Source: Acanthococcus lagerstroemiae (taxonomy: Eukaryota; Arthropoda; Insecta; Hemiptera; Eriococcidae). Taken from it: DNA of 64,000 nt. Below, one piece after another: positions 47,159-59,071 of this stretch. The translations under genes and the position numbers were made by a program. Under the pieces are notes generated by a model. It worked only from the letters and a program-made list of their open reading frames with translations. It was not told the DNA's origin and did no database searches. Position 1 is the first letter of the stretch. Every line of letters starts with the position of its first letter. The stretch lies in contig CM063107.1 in the NCBI GenBank assembly GCA_031841125.1, positions 24,012,499 through 24,076,498 on the forward strand, read 5' to 3'.

Positions 47159-47433
47159 TAGTGATGGGCAGTATCGATACATTTATACATCGATGTTTTC
47201 GATACTTTGGAAATTGTGTATCGATGCATCGATACACCTTCTTTTTGACAAATATATCGATGTATCGAGCGATACATCGATACATGGCCCACCACTACCT
47301 GCAATAACACATCTTTTAAAATACATCGATGTTTTCGATACTTTGGAAATTGTGTATCGATGCATCGATACACCTTTTTTATGGAAAATATATCGATGTA
47401 TCGAGCGATGCATCTATACATCGCCCACCACTA
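47159..47433. mobile_element. hAT MITE (275 bp) with a duplicated body
   Basis: The ends are TAGTGATGGGC and GCCCACCACTA, flanked by the 8-bp duplication GTATAAAT (47151-47158, 47434-47441), which fits the hAT pattern nTnnnnAn. The body (ATCGATGTTTTCGATACTTT) occurs twice. The first copy ends in a complete GCCCACCACTA at 47297, and the second lacks its left terminus. It is nested in the 8.1-kb transposon. Confidence 0.92.
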
Positions 47434-47877
47434 GTATAAATACTTACTTTGCGAAAAATACTGTAAATGGCGAATGTCTTTATCAATATTTATATTTAAA
47501 TAAAACTACATGATAGCAGGATGGGCTGGGGCAGGTTGAAAAAGGGAGGAAACTCTTGTTTACGTTCCTTTTTGCAAATTGTTGAAATTTGCCTTTTTCT
47601 ACTAAAAATTCTATATTTATTCTCTGCACTTTGTCTCCCTCACCCCTTCCAATTGAAAAATGAAGCTAGCTACGCTATGATTGTAGTCAGTTCATCATAT
47701 GAGCTACTTCGGCCCATCTACAGTCGATATATTCAATCTGTGAGAAGAGAAGCCTAACAATTTTACCAGCAAGCTAGTTCTGTACAGAGCCTAAATCACA
47801 GTGTCAAAAGTTGGTAGGACTTTCGCTTCAAAATTTACCTTATTACATACGGTGATTAAAAACGCCAAATGCCTTAC

Positions 47878-47997
47878 CTTATTATAATCTTCGGTGGACA
47901 TCTTCAGTGTGTAAAATGCACGAAGGAACGACCAAACGAAAACAACGAACATACAGAACAAAGTCATATAGATACACCAAGTCGTTCGACTCTCCAT
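47878..47997 (-). CDS. Candidate first exon with a membrane anchor, inside the 8.1-kb transposon
   Basis: The 40-codon frame starts MESRTTWCIYMTLFCMFVVF and ends MSTEDYNK exactly at a strong donor (AAG, then GTAAGG). It has one hydrophobic segment (about residues 8-27), so it could be a signal anchor. Its first codons lie in an inverted repeat (about 47963-47995 with 48409-48441, core ACTTGGTGTATCTATATGA). It ends in phase 0, so it does not join exon X directly; an exon between them would be needed. Confidence 0.4.
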
Positions 47998-49926
47998 TTA
48001 ACCAATGTTAAACTTCGTATGTTACGATAATTTATCCCGATAGCAGCGCTGGCAGCGTTCGACTGCCGTGAAATCAATGTAAACGTTGGGAGCCCTAACA
48101 AGGTTTTGCGTTTATCTCAATAACGGTCGAGTTTTATGAAAAAGTGAAAAGAACAAAATTTATTCTACCTGTTATTTTCTATCAGGTAAGATCAGTTTCA
48201 AAATTTTACCCATAGAAATTTCGAATTTACTCGCATTCGATGGGAAATTCCAAGGTGAACAAATTTAGCTCTTTCCAATTTTTCATCAAAATTGATAGTT
48301 TTTGAGCTAATCCGCAAAAACGTAAAACTGTCCATATAAGCGCAATGCAAACAAAGGAGTTCAGCGATAGCAGCGCGCTGGCATGACGGCAGAACGCGGA
48401 AACGCGCTAGTCGTCTAACTTGGTGTATCTATATGACTTTGATACAGAACAATAAACAAATAAACTTATAATCAAGCATCGGCGAGCCGGCGACACACGG
48501 CGAGTGCTGCAGGTGGTTTTCTGAGAGAAAAAAACACGAATAAAAGAACGACACAGAAATATACACACTGCTCGTCTGATTTCAGAGGAGTCTGTTGGTT
48601 GTTTTAAATCTTTCACAGCTGATGATTTGCAATAAAATATAATTTTTAATGTTTTAAACGTAAATTCAGTAATTTGTTAAATTTGCTTTTTATTCACTCA
48701 CATTCAAACCAACTGAACCGTTATAATCAGCTATACTTCACATATGTATCTGAAATGTTTACATGCGCACGCATCGGAGGCAAATTTGTGTCCGTTTTGT
48801 AACTGCAAAAAGAATTAGGACACAAAGTGGCGACATTAAGAACTCAGTGGCTATTTTGTGACTGATTTGAGGCAAAATGGTAACTTTGTGTCCGGAATGA
48901 ATGCTGAGGCGATTTTGTAACTCCTTGTGTCCGCTTGATGTGGGCGGGGCCAAGATCTGAAGCTTCACTTAAGACACTGAGGCGAATTTGTGTCTACAAT
49001 TGCGGACACAAAAGCGGATTTTCGTCAACCGGGATGCTACCTAGACACGGATTATAATGAGAAGTACGTTTTTGCGATGCATCATAAATAAATTTCAATA
49101 CCCATAGGGAATTATGTTTCTAGTGAGTAACGTTCAGACCAACAAACTGTCCATCCTGAAATTCGAACATTTCCAATACTTTTATACATTCTGTTAAATT
49201 AGACACAGCTGGGACTGGTAGTATCGGTATTCTGTTCCGTTTCGGCTGTTCCTTCCTCCTGCTCATATTTTCAGAATTGCACGGATTCTATTCACAAAAC
49301 CACGCATTAAATTATTAATATTACTGTAAAATTTTCATACTGTCCGTTAAAACTTCGCAAGGATGCTTACCAACTCGACAAATAAATGCAGTCCGTCACC
49401 TACAATTTTACAGAATCGAAACCATAACCAACAGCCAAAATAATTATACTGATAAGACCCATTCAAAATAATACATAATCACAACATTTACGAGCGCCGA
49501 AGAATGCCTCACAGTACACTGTTTATGCACTCCTCCGGTGTTATTTTTTACAAAAAATTAATTTACGTAGGCAGATCCTCTTAATAATTACAGTATTTTC
49601 ATTTTTTACATGTTTTAGGCTGAACCAACCATAGGCGGCAACTTTGTGGGTGCTCTGGGGCTCGAGCACCACTTGGGATTTTTTGAGCACCCCCTGGGGA
49701 ATTCCTCAAAAATAAAAAATTCATTACATTAAGATCTTCTTTGGCAAATTCCCCCCCTCCCTCTAAATTCACGTTATAAGATTTTGTTCAAGCACCCCTT
49801 GGGAAAATTGTAAGTTGCCGCCGTTGGAACCAACAGAGAAGGAAGCCACCTTTGTATTCTTTCGTTATTCAATCAGCTGCTTTACACCGACCAACGCTGT
49901 AGAGAAGAACGCACGTCTCGTAGTAT

Positions 49927-51011
49927 TTACTCACACACTCTACTTCTAGGATTAGCTATTTTTAGAAAAGCTGGTTGCCAAGTTTCGGTGCCTGTTGGCA
50001 TGTTATTTCGATTCAATTCGATAGAATACACTGGTGCCTGAACCTCTTGCTGGTACCCTAGGGCCACCAATCGTGCTCTGTGTGAACCGTCAGTCTTGAT
50101 TTTATAGACCCATTTCGAGCCAATGACCTTGCCCTTTGGAGGACGATCCACGACTTCCCACACATCATTTTTCCGCATAGACTTCATCTCGACTTCTCTA
50201 GCTGCATTCCATTCTGGACAGTTTTCTTGATAATTATCAGTAACACAAAACGCGTACAGTCATTATACTCCGGTATAATGATGTTTTCAATGGAATCAGG
50301 ATCGACAACATACTCTTCCAAAGTTTGGGAGTTATCCCCGCTGTAGAACTTATTCTTGTCAAAATCTATGTCACAAGCGTCAACGATTTTTTGATCCTCT
50401 GGGAACCAAACTCGATAACCGACGTTTGTATATCCGACCAAAAATCCCATGCGAGATTTATCGTCTAATTTTTTTTTCCGTTCATTAGGAATGTGAACAT
50501 AAGCCGCACACCCGAATATCCGCAAATTTTTAACGTTTGGCTTCACAGATTTCCACATTTCCACTGGTGTTTTACCCTCAAGCGTCACAGTTGACGTTCG
50601 ATTAGATAAATACGCGGCAGTCTTGACAGCTTCCGGCCACAGGTACTTGGGCAATCTGGAGTCTAGTAACAAAGCATGTGCCTTATCAAGAATAGTGCGA
50701 TTTTTCCGTTCCACTTTTCCATTCAACTCATGGATGTAGGGTACTGAATAATCGATATCAATACCTTTTTCTGCACAAAAATTTTGAAACGCCTTAGAGG
50801 TGAATTCTCCTCCATTATCACAACGGATACGCGCGATTTTAGTTCCAAATTTAGAATTAACAAGGGCTTCAAATTTACGAACATAATTTAAGGTGTCGTC
50901 TTTAGTTTCTAATGGAAAAACCATAGTAAACTTAGTATAATCGTCAACTATAACTAACGCAAACTTTTCATCAGGGAGACCTACCGGATCTATTGAACCA
51001 AATAGATCCAT
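49927..51011 (-). pseudogene. Unit 9 Copia integrase core plus RT stub
   Basis: The frame is open for 275 codons; a unique Q to K change gives NERKKKL. The stub starts MKSMRKN. Confidence 0.9.
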
Positions 51012-52404
51012 ATGTTATATTTTTCCGATTTCACATGAGGATAATAACACAACTAGAACGATAAAATTTTTTTGACAAAAATAATCTAGAAAACGAAACG
51101 TACAAAATCGATATATCAAATTTCTGTTAAATCGATATTATAACAAAAGGTACGTGGACAGGGGATAAACTAGAAGAAATTTTACTGCAATCATTGACTA
51201 GCTGATAAGTTGAAGTCAGTAAAATATGAGTTTTTCGCTAACTTCCTACACTGGTATTGATAAAAGGAAACCAAATCTGAAATGTTGGAGCTTTGAGACA
51301 AAGTATCAACGTTTATTAATTTTTTATAAATTAATAAAAATAAAGATAATTTTATCACTATTTAATTTACAATTTAATTTAAATACACATATATATAAAT
51401 ACATATAGATATATATAAAAATACATAAATTCATACATATATAAATACATATAAATACATACATATATAAATACATAAATTCATACATATATAAATACAT
51501 AGTTTTAATTCGCGTCATTGTGGTGCCCGAAATGGTCATTAACTGAACTTGAGGTGCCCAGTCATGACGTTGAGGTGCCTGTTTCGGGCACCACAAGGTT
51601 TTTACGTTATTTCAAGCTGAAGTACGAGGTAGGGCATGCCGTCATACCGTTCTTGTTATAGGAATATCGAGAAATCAAGAATCAGCTGACTACGTTCAGT
51701 CAAGATTTTATTTTAAATTACAAACCACAGGTGAGAAGTTGGGAAGTATTTCACTGTGCTCAGGGAGCTGTCAGATCCCTCTATGAAATATCATAAATAA
51801 ATTCTGCGGAATACAATCTCATTCTTATCACTTGAAGTTAAGGTTGTTGCAAACTGGGGTACTGTTACAAACTGGCGCAACCACCCTATGTGAACTTAGG
51901 CTACACTAAACTAAAGTCTAGAAAAATGAAACCTCATCGAACTCGAAGTGAAAATGAGTGAGATAATAATTGTAGGTTTATTTTACTTTCGGTTCCTTCA
52001 CTTGTCTCTCCTTTTTTATTCTTCCGTCTTCATCTCTTAAAACAGGGCCACCCAGATCCATCTTAAGTAGGTCATAGTTCATTATCAATTCAACACACCA
52101 CACAGTAATACTTTTTTTCATGACGGTACAAAATTCAACATAAATCCTTCCCAGCGAATAACCAGTGGGTATTAGCGTTCTGCAACGGAACAACCGCTTT
52201 ACCGCGCACGAGTGTGAATCGCCAGGTATGATGCGTATGTTCCGCAGGGGGGAAGGTGAAAGCGGTGCAGTTCTTATCTTCTTACCGCTTTGAGCGGAAC
52301 TACGGCAGTTACAATACCGCAAATCACAAAAATGCGCTGCATTGAAGAATACCTACTGTACGTGTGTAGTAATTGCCGATGGTCTAGGCTTTTCCCGTTG
52401 CATG

Positions 52405-55400
52405 TAGGCTTGTCAAAATTTTTTTTAATAACCAGATATCGGTTAACCGATTATTTTTTTTGCGTTTCTGTTTTTGGCCAGTTATAATTGACACAGTATG
52501 TTGGTCAACCGGTTATTTTCGGTTAATTTTTTTTCAAGGTTATTTTTATTTATTTTGACATTGAGTAGATAGGTTCGGGACGAGATTTTTAACATTTATA
52601 TGGAGCTCACTACATTATGGTTCTGTTTGTCCTTCTGCCATGTCTGTAAGCCACCACCCACTTCGCCCACCGTTGGGCATATGTCTCTGTCGCCCTCTTC
52701 CAAGCCTTTCTGTTTGTTGCTGTCTGCTTCCAGTAGGGCTCGAGAAATTTTAGGATTTCGCTATGGTTCAATGGGGTCCAGAGAGTGCATTGCAGGTTCT
52801 ATTTCTCAGGGTTCTCTCTCGCCATGCGACGAATATATTTAAATTTTAGTTTTTTGATTTTGTATTCCGATACTTTTTGTTCCCAATTGTTTTATAATGC
52901 ATTTTGTTTTCACCTGGTCTTTTAAGTGCACGTCCAGTATACTCCTTTGCATAGAGTTTTGAAGATTTATAAAACGCTCAAACTGTTTTTTCGTAAGTGA
53001 CTACTACGTTTGGGTCCCGTGTGTCAACACCGGCAACAGGCAATCCTCCAAAATTTTTATTTTAAGTTTGTTTTTTATTTTACTTTTTGAACTTGTATTG
53101 TTTAGCCAAAATTGTTTCCATGCATAAGCGATTCTTTCATTTATAATCCCTTCCATATTGGAGTTCAATTTTGACGTTTGGCCTGAACATTTATATTCTT
53201 TTATCCTACCTATTTTTGCCCCGTACCAGAATTTGTTGATTACCTCCATGTTCATGGATAATCTGAAAGTTTTACTGTGTTGTTTTAGGTCTGATTTTGA
53301 GATGTTCATTGATAGTCCGAAAATCTCACTCTGTTGTTTTAAGTCTTTCACCTTTTCCAGCATTTCTTCGAAACTCTTGGTTACCAGCATTATATCGCCT
53401 GCAAATCTTAGCTTTGTTTGTCCAAAATTTTTAATCCATTTCCTTCCAAATCCAAATTTTTGAAAATTTGTTCTAGGGCGCACTTAAACAAGTTCGGCAA
53501 CAAGGGGTCCCCTTGTTTTACCCCCCCCCCCTTATATAGGAAAGCATTTATCCTTTACATCTGTTTTAATGTAAGCCTGTGAATTATTGTACATGTACAT
53601 CAAAATCTCAATAATTTCTAACAAAACTCTTTGGCTTGCCATAGCTTATTGAGATATATCGAATTAAATGCCGTATTGAAATCAATGAACATCAGCCAAA
53701 CTTCAATGTTGAATTCTCTGGATCTTTCTATTATTTGGCTCAGGGTTTGGATGCGGTCTATTATAATATTATTTTTTTCCTAAACCTGCTTGTTCCAGTG
53801 GTTGTTCGGAGTCTCAAGTATTGTAAATACGATTTTTGATAATTTTCATAAATAGTTTCTCCAGGTTTGAAGATAAGGTTGAGTGGTCTGTAGTTGCTGC
53901 TGTCTGCTCTGTCACCTTTTTTGAATAGTAGGATTATTTCTGAGATGTTCCATTGTTCTGGTGTAATTTTTGTTTCCAAAATTTTGTTATCGATCCTTGT
54001 TAACGGGTATACTACTGTGTCCGCTAGAATTTTTATTATTTCGTTATCTATTTGGCCACCTCTTTTATCCACAGGGAGCAGGAGTTGAGCTGATGTTCGT
54101 GTATGTACTTTTCCAGATTAACGTGTTATTATTGTTCGTTTTCGCATAGAGGTCTCTGTAAAATTTAGATGCGATTTCCGAAATCTCCTCTTGACCATAT
54201 TTTACTGGCCCTTTAGAGTCTTTTCACCTAATGAACGCAAAGGTGCCGGTCTGGGTTAGTTTTTTTGCAAATTTTGTAAAGCCATTTATGTTAATTATTT
54301 TTTTGATTAATGTTGTGTCGACATTCCCAACATTCCGACGTATTTCCTTCCACTGATTTTTTTACCTCGCCTTGTTCTATCTTATCTTCAATTGTTTTTT
54401 GAGATTTCTTATTAATATTTTCTCTTGTTTTAGGGAGTTATTTCGTGTTTTCCGGAATCTTATCGTCAGTTTTTATACTACTTTTGCGGGTCCTACTTTC
54501 CTGATGTGTACTGAATAGTCTTCTTTAGTATGTTATACATAATTTGGGTTTGCGCGGTGTCTCCAAAATTTCGCTTCTTTAACTCGTTCGCCAAAGTTTC
54601 ATTTGCGATTTTGAATTTATTTATGTACTCGGGGATTATTAGTTTTTTCTTTGTATGCTTGTCATTGTGGTTACCGAAAGATGGATTCGGTGGTATTTTG
54701 AGAGATGCCCTTCCCGCTCGGTGGTCCGAAGAGAAGCCTGCGTTATTAATAATTTCCATGTTTTTTAAATTGGAATTCATCTTGGAATATTCAATTGGAT
54801 AAAAAAATCGTCATAACAGAATCGTTAGATTGGTTGGGCTATTGCTCGGCAAAATACGAGTACGATATAGTAAAAAACAAGCAATTTCGAATCTGCTAAA
54901 AAAAAAACTCACATATTCAGTGCAAAAAGGAACCGAGTAACCTTTTTCTTTTTTTTTGCAATAACAGATGAAAATAACTGAGAGCGTTAGCGTTTTCTCT
55001 AAGCTCTGTTCTGAATCGGAGTAAGGTCAAAATTCAGGAGTAATTCAGAATTAGATTCAGATTAAGCGATTATGAACTAAAAGGCTCTACGTATTCGTAT
55101 GGGTAGAAAAAGCCACCATTTTCACTTTTGAAAAAATTTTAAGAAATTAATCCTAAAATTATAAAGGATTCTCACCTGATTCAAAAATACTATTCTATGT
55201 TCTGCATAAACCAGTATACACTGTGAATAATTTTGAAATCTGAAGATAAGTAAAGAAAGATGAATTTCTCCATTTGATAATAAATTAACAAATTAATTTT
55301 AATTTTTAACAATTTTATTGTTATAGAATGGTATGCATTTTTCCACCCGGTAGAAAATTAGAAAATAATGGCGAATAAATATAATCAGCGGTTAAAAAAA

Positions 55401-56024
55401 GAAGGGCAGTGGAGAATAAAAACGGACACGGTGAAATAAAGTTTCGAATGGCAGAAAAATAGTGGAACAACAATTAAAAAATGTGCTCGGTCTGAATATA
55501 TTTTTGACCATAACACTGGCTCTGTAATGAATACAAATGTATTCTCAACATTTTTAAGGGCGTAGATCGATGATGGAACATAGATCCAACACTTCAAAAA
55601 CCAGTATTGAATCCCGAGGAATATTTATCTTCCCTGAAGACGTAAATTAACTTAAACTGCAATTTTTCTTTCGTTTTTATAGCCTTTCTGAATGCATTTT
55701 GTACATTTTCACTCATTTTATATGCATTTCTTATGTAATGGCAATGTCACCCCATACGCAGGTAACTTTGCCGATTCATCTTTAGACCTTTCTGAGACAA
55801 GGGGCGGGGGAATGGAAATTTTGATTCCTCCAGCTAATCTTATTCCCAAAGTTTCAATCAATCCGGTACAGTTTATATATTTCCTAGGGATTTAAATTCT
55901 ACTTTTTCCCCCAGACGCGGTTTTTTTGTTTTTTTCCTAGGCGTGGTATTTCATTAAAGTAAAAGTAACTTAGAAAAAAATTAACCGAAAATAACCGGTA
56001 ATTGAAAATTTTTTGACAAGCCTA
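52405..56024. mobile_element. Inverted-repeat element nested in the hAT element
   Basis: TAGGCTTGTCAAAA at the left is matched by the inverse (TTTTGACAAGCCTA) at the right, and CGGTTA/TAACCG motifs follow inside both ends. No convincing target duplication is seen (GTTGCATG versus CTTTCAAC). It contains the RTE fragment. Superfamily unknown. Confidence 0.75.
52600..54830 (-). pseudogene. Decayed RTE-clade non-LTR retrotransposon
   Basis: Conserved pieces appear in order on the minus strand: endonuclease end SSDHRAGRASLKI (about 54725), RT entry KKGDRADSSNYRPLNL (about 53910), FIDFNTAFNSI (about 53670), VKQGDPLLPNLF (about 53505), RFAGDIMLV (about 53400), LLPVLTHGTQT (about 53010), then SLTKKQFERF and RKAWKRATETYAQRW. 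The LPVLTYG-type segment after the RT points to the RTE clade. The catalytic FADD reads FAGD, and several frameshifts and stops divide the frame, so it is dead. A C-tract sits near 53521. Confidence 0.88.
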
Positions 56025-57322
56025 CTTTCAACAAACGTCGTTAATAGTTACATATCTTCAGTAATTCGTTAGACCGCGCAGTAACGTCAGCATCCTGGAC
56101 ACGCAGACATTTCCTAATTATTTTCATGGCTTCATCTCCACTCTCAACTACCCTGATATTTTATATGTACATTGTACGATAAGAGTTCTCTATCCCCATT
56201 TGTTTGATACCAATTACCAAATAAATAGGCATATTACACGCGTCCTCTGCTCATGACGAAGTAACGATCGCAAAAAGCGGTACGCCTAATAAGTTTGTTC
56301 CGCAAGTTGCGAAACCGAGACACAACCTGTTCCCCATAGTGCAGTATCGCTTACACAACGTTATCTGTTCCGCAAAAGCGGTAGTGGTACTCTCATTGTG
56401 ACGAGTTCCGCTTCATGCGAATCGTTATCATGTATGCGGAATATACCGATGCAGAACTCTAGTGGGTATAATATTTTTCATGTACAATTCTAATCGATTT
56501 TCATAACGTACATCAACTAATGGAATGCTACCTAGACACGGATTATAATGAGAAGTACGTTTTTGCGATGCATCATAAATAAATTTCAATACCCATAGGG
56601 AATTATGTTTCTAGTGAGTAACGTTCAGACCAACAAACTGTCCATCCTGAAATTCGAACATTTCCAATACTTTTATACATTCTGTTAAATTAGACACAGC
56701 TGGGACTGGTAGTATCGGTATTCTGTTCCGTTTCGGCTGTTCCTTCCTCCTGCTCATATTTTCAGAATTGCACGGATTCTATTCACAAAACCACGCATTA
56801 AATTATTAATATTACTGTAAAATTTTCATACTGTCCGTTAAAACTTCGCAAGGATGCTTACCAACTCGACAAATAAATGCAGTCCGTCACCTACAATTTT
56901 ACAGAATCGAAACCATAACCAACAGCCAAAATAATTATACTGATAAGACCCATTCAAAATAATACATAATCACAACATTTACGAGCGCCGAAGAATGCCT
57001 CACAGTACACTGTTTATGCACTCCTCCGGTGTTATTTTTTACAAAAAATTAATTTACGTAGGCAGATCCTCTTAATAATTACAGTATTTTCATTTTTTAC
57101 ATGTTTTAGGCTGAACCAACCATAGGCGGCAACTTTGTGGGTGCTCTGGGGCTCGAGCACCACTTGGGATTTTTTGAGCACCCCTTGGGGAATTCCTCAA
57201 AAATAAAAAATTCATTACATTAAGATCTTCTTTGGCAAATTCCCCCCCCCCCTCACACTAAATTCACGTTATAAAATTTTGTTCAAGCACCCCTTGGGAA
57301 AATTGTAAGTTGCCGCCGTTGG

Positions 57323-59071
57323 AACCAACAGAGAAGGAAGCCACCTTTGTATTCTTTCGTTATTCAATCAGCTGCTTTACACCGACCAACGCTGTAGAGA
57401 AGAACGCACGTCTCGTAGTATTTACTCACACACTCTACTTCTAGGATTAGCTATTTTTAGAAAAGCTGGTTGCCAAGTTTCGGTGCCTGTTGGCATGTTA
57501 TTTCGATTCAATTCGATAGAATACACTGGTGCCTGAACCTCTTGCTGGTACCCTAGGGCCACCAATCGTGCTCTGTGTGAACCGTCAGTCTTGATTTTAT
57601 AGACCCATTTCGAGCCAATGACCTTGCCCTTTGGAGGACGATCCACGACTTCCCACACATCATTTTTCCGCCTAGACTTCATCTCGACTTCTCTAGCTGC
57701 ATTCCATTCTGGACAGTTTTCTTGATAATTATCAGTAACACAAAACGCGTACAGTCATTATACTCCGGTATAATGATGTTTTCAATGGAATCAGGATCGA
57801 CAACATACTCTTCCAAAGTTTGGGAGTTATCCCCGCTGTAGAACTTATTCTTGTCAAAATCTATGTCACAAGCGTCAACGATTTTTTGATCCTCTGGGAA
57901 CCAAACTCTATAACCGACGTTTGTATATCCGACCAAAAATCCCATGCGAGATTTATCGTCTAATTTTTTTTGCCGTTCATTAGGAATGTGAACATAAGCC
58001 GCACACCCGAATATCCGCAAATTTTTAACGTTTGGCTTCACAGATTTCCACATTTCCACTGGTGTTTTACCCTCAAGCGTCACAGTTGACGTTCGATTAG
58101 ATAAATACGGGGCAGTCTTGACAGCTTCCGGCCACAGGTACTTGGGCAATCTGGAGTCTAGTAACAAAGCATGTGCCTTATCAAGAATAGTGCGATTTTT
58201 CCGTTCCACTTTTCCATTCAACTCATGGATGTAGGGTACTGAATAATCGATATCAATACCTTTTTCTGCACAAAAATTTTGAAACGCTTTAGAGGTGAAT
58301 TCTCCTCCATTATCACAACGGATACGCGCGATTTTAGTTCCAAATTTAGAATTAACAAGGGCTTCAAATTTACGAACATAATTTAAGGTGTCGTCTTTAG
58401 TTTCTAATGGAAAAACCATAGTAAACTTAGTATAATCGTCAACTATAACTAACGCAAACTTTTCATCAGGGAGACCTACCGGATCTATTGAACCAAATAG
58501 ATCCATATGTTATATTTTTCCGATTTCACATGAGGATAATAACACAACTAGAACGATAAAATTTTTTTGACAAAAATAATCTAGAAAACGAAACGTACAA
58601 AATCGATATATCAAATTTCTGTTAAATCGATATTATAACAAAAGGTACGTGGACAGGGGATAAACTAGAAGAAATTTTACTGCAATCATTGACTAGCTGA
58701 TAAGTTGAAGTCAGTAAAATATGAGTTTTTCGCTAACTTCCTACACTGGTATTGATAAAAGGAAACCAAATCTGAAATGTTGGAGCTTTGAGACAAAGTA
58801 TCAACGTTTATTAATTTTTTATAAATTAATAAAAATAAAGATAATTTTATCACTATTAAATTTACAATTTAATTTAAATACACATATATATATATATATA
58901 TATATAAATACATAAATTCATACATACATAAGTACATAGTTTTAATTCGTGTCATTGTGGTGCCCGAAATGGTCATGAACTGAACTTGAGGTGCCCGGTC
59001 ATGACGTTGAGGTGCCTGTTTCGGGCACCACGAGGTTTTTACGTTATTTCAAGCTGAAGTACGGGGTAGGG
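57323..59071. repeat. Tandem array unit 10, truncated (about 1,749 bp)
   Basis: The unit keeps the RT stub, integrase, LTR, a very short microsatellite (about 58884-58940) and the hairpin. Similarity stops after TACGGGGTAGGG. It lacks the 161-codon ORF and the MITE. Confidence 0.95.
57422..58506 (-). pseudogene. Unit 10 Copia integrase core plus RT stub
   Basis: The frame is open for 275 codons; a unique A to P change gives KTAPYLS. The triad is kept. The stub has GSKW. Confidence 0.9.

Larger units (their letters stand above)
40893..49033. mobile_element. 8,141-bp DNA transposon with AT target duplication, no transposase seen
   Basis: The element starts CCCGATTGACGAAAA and ends with the inverse TTTTCGTCAACCGGG (14 of 15). 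AT is present on both sides (40891-40892, 49034-49035) and once at the empty site in the other units. Both ends (40893-41345, 48770-49033) have many TTTTGTGTC, TGAGGC and TTTGTAAC motifs, as transposase-binding subterminal repeats would. No long transposase frame is present, so it is probably non-autonomous. A 2-bp AT duplication is reported for the ISL2EU superfamily, but that assignment is tentative. The interior holds candidate exons, minisatellites and a hAT MITE. Confidence 0.88.
40641..49266 (-). pseudogene. Unit 8 copy of the 161-codon ORF, split by a transposon
   Basis: The 3' part (40641-40892) and 5' part (49034-49266) are separated by the 8.1-kb element, inserted in the codons for SIPLVDV. 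The 5' part also carries the shared TAG. Several extra substitutions (for example QLKEPKVK, EFCTFMKKG) make the 3' part the most diverged copy. Confidence 0.8.
38418..49827. repeat. Tandem array unit 8 (about 3,267 bp, split by an 8.1-kb transposon)
   Basis: Left part 38418-40892 and right part 49034-49827 flank the transposon at 40893-49033. Removing the insert and one AT copy restores a normal unit. The microsatellite (about 39977-40165) has the longest AT run of the array. Confidence 0.96.
52173..56461. mobile_element. 4,289-bp hAT element without transposase
   Basis: The ends are TAGCGTTCTGCA and TGCAGAACTCTA (11 of 12 inverted) with the 8-bp duplication GTGGGTAT (52165-52172, 56462-56469), which fits nTnnnnAn. 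GTGGGTAT occurs once at the empty site in other units. Both ends have repeated TTCCGCA and AGCGGTA motifs within about 200 bases. The interior is another inverted-repeat element and RTE sequence, not a hAT transposase. Confidence 0.93.
51978..56757 (-). pseudogene. Unit 9 copy of the 161-codon ORF, split by a hAT element
   Basis: The frame is cut within the codons for IIPTGYS, 57 bases from the corresponding break in unit 8. The 5' part (56462-56757) carries the shared TAG; the 3' part has NYDLLKM. Confidence 0.8.
49828..57322. repeat. Tandem array unit 9 (about 3,198 bp, split by a 4.3-kb hAT element)
   Basis: Left part 49828-52172 and right part 56462-57322 flank the hAT insertion. The microsatellite (about 51388-51504) and stub start are like unit 7. 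Confidence 0.96.
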
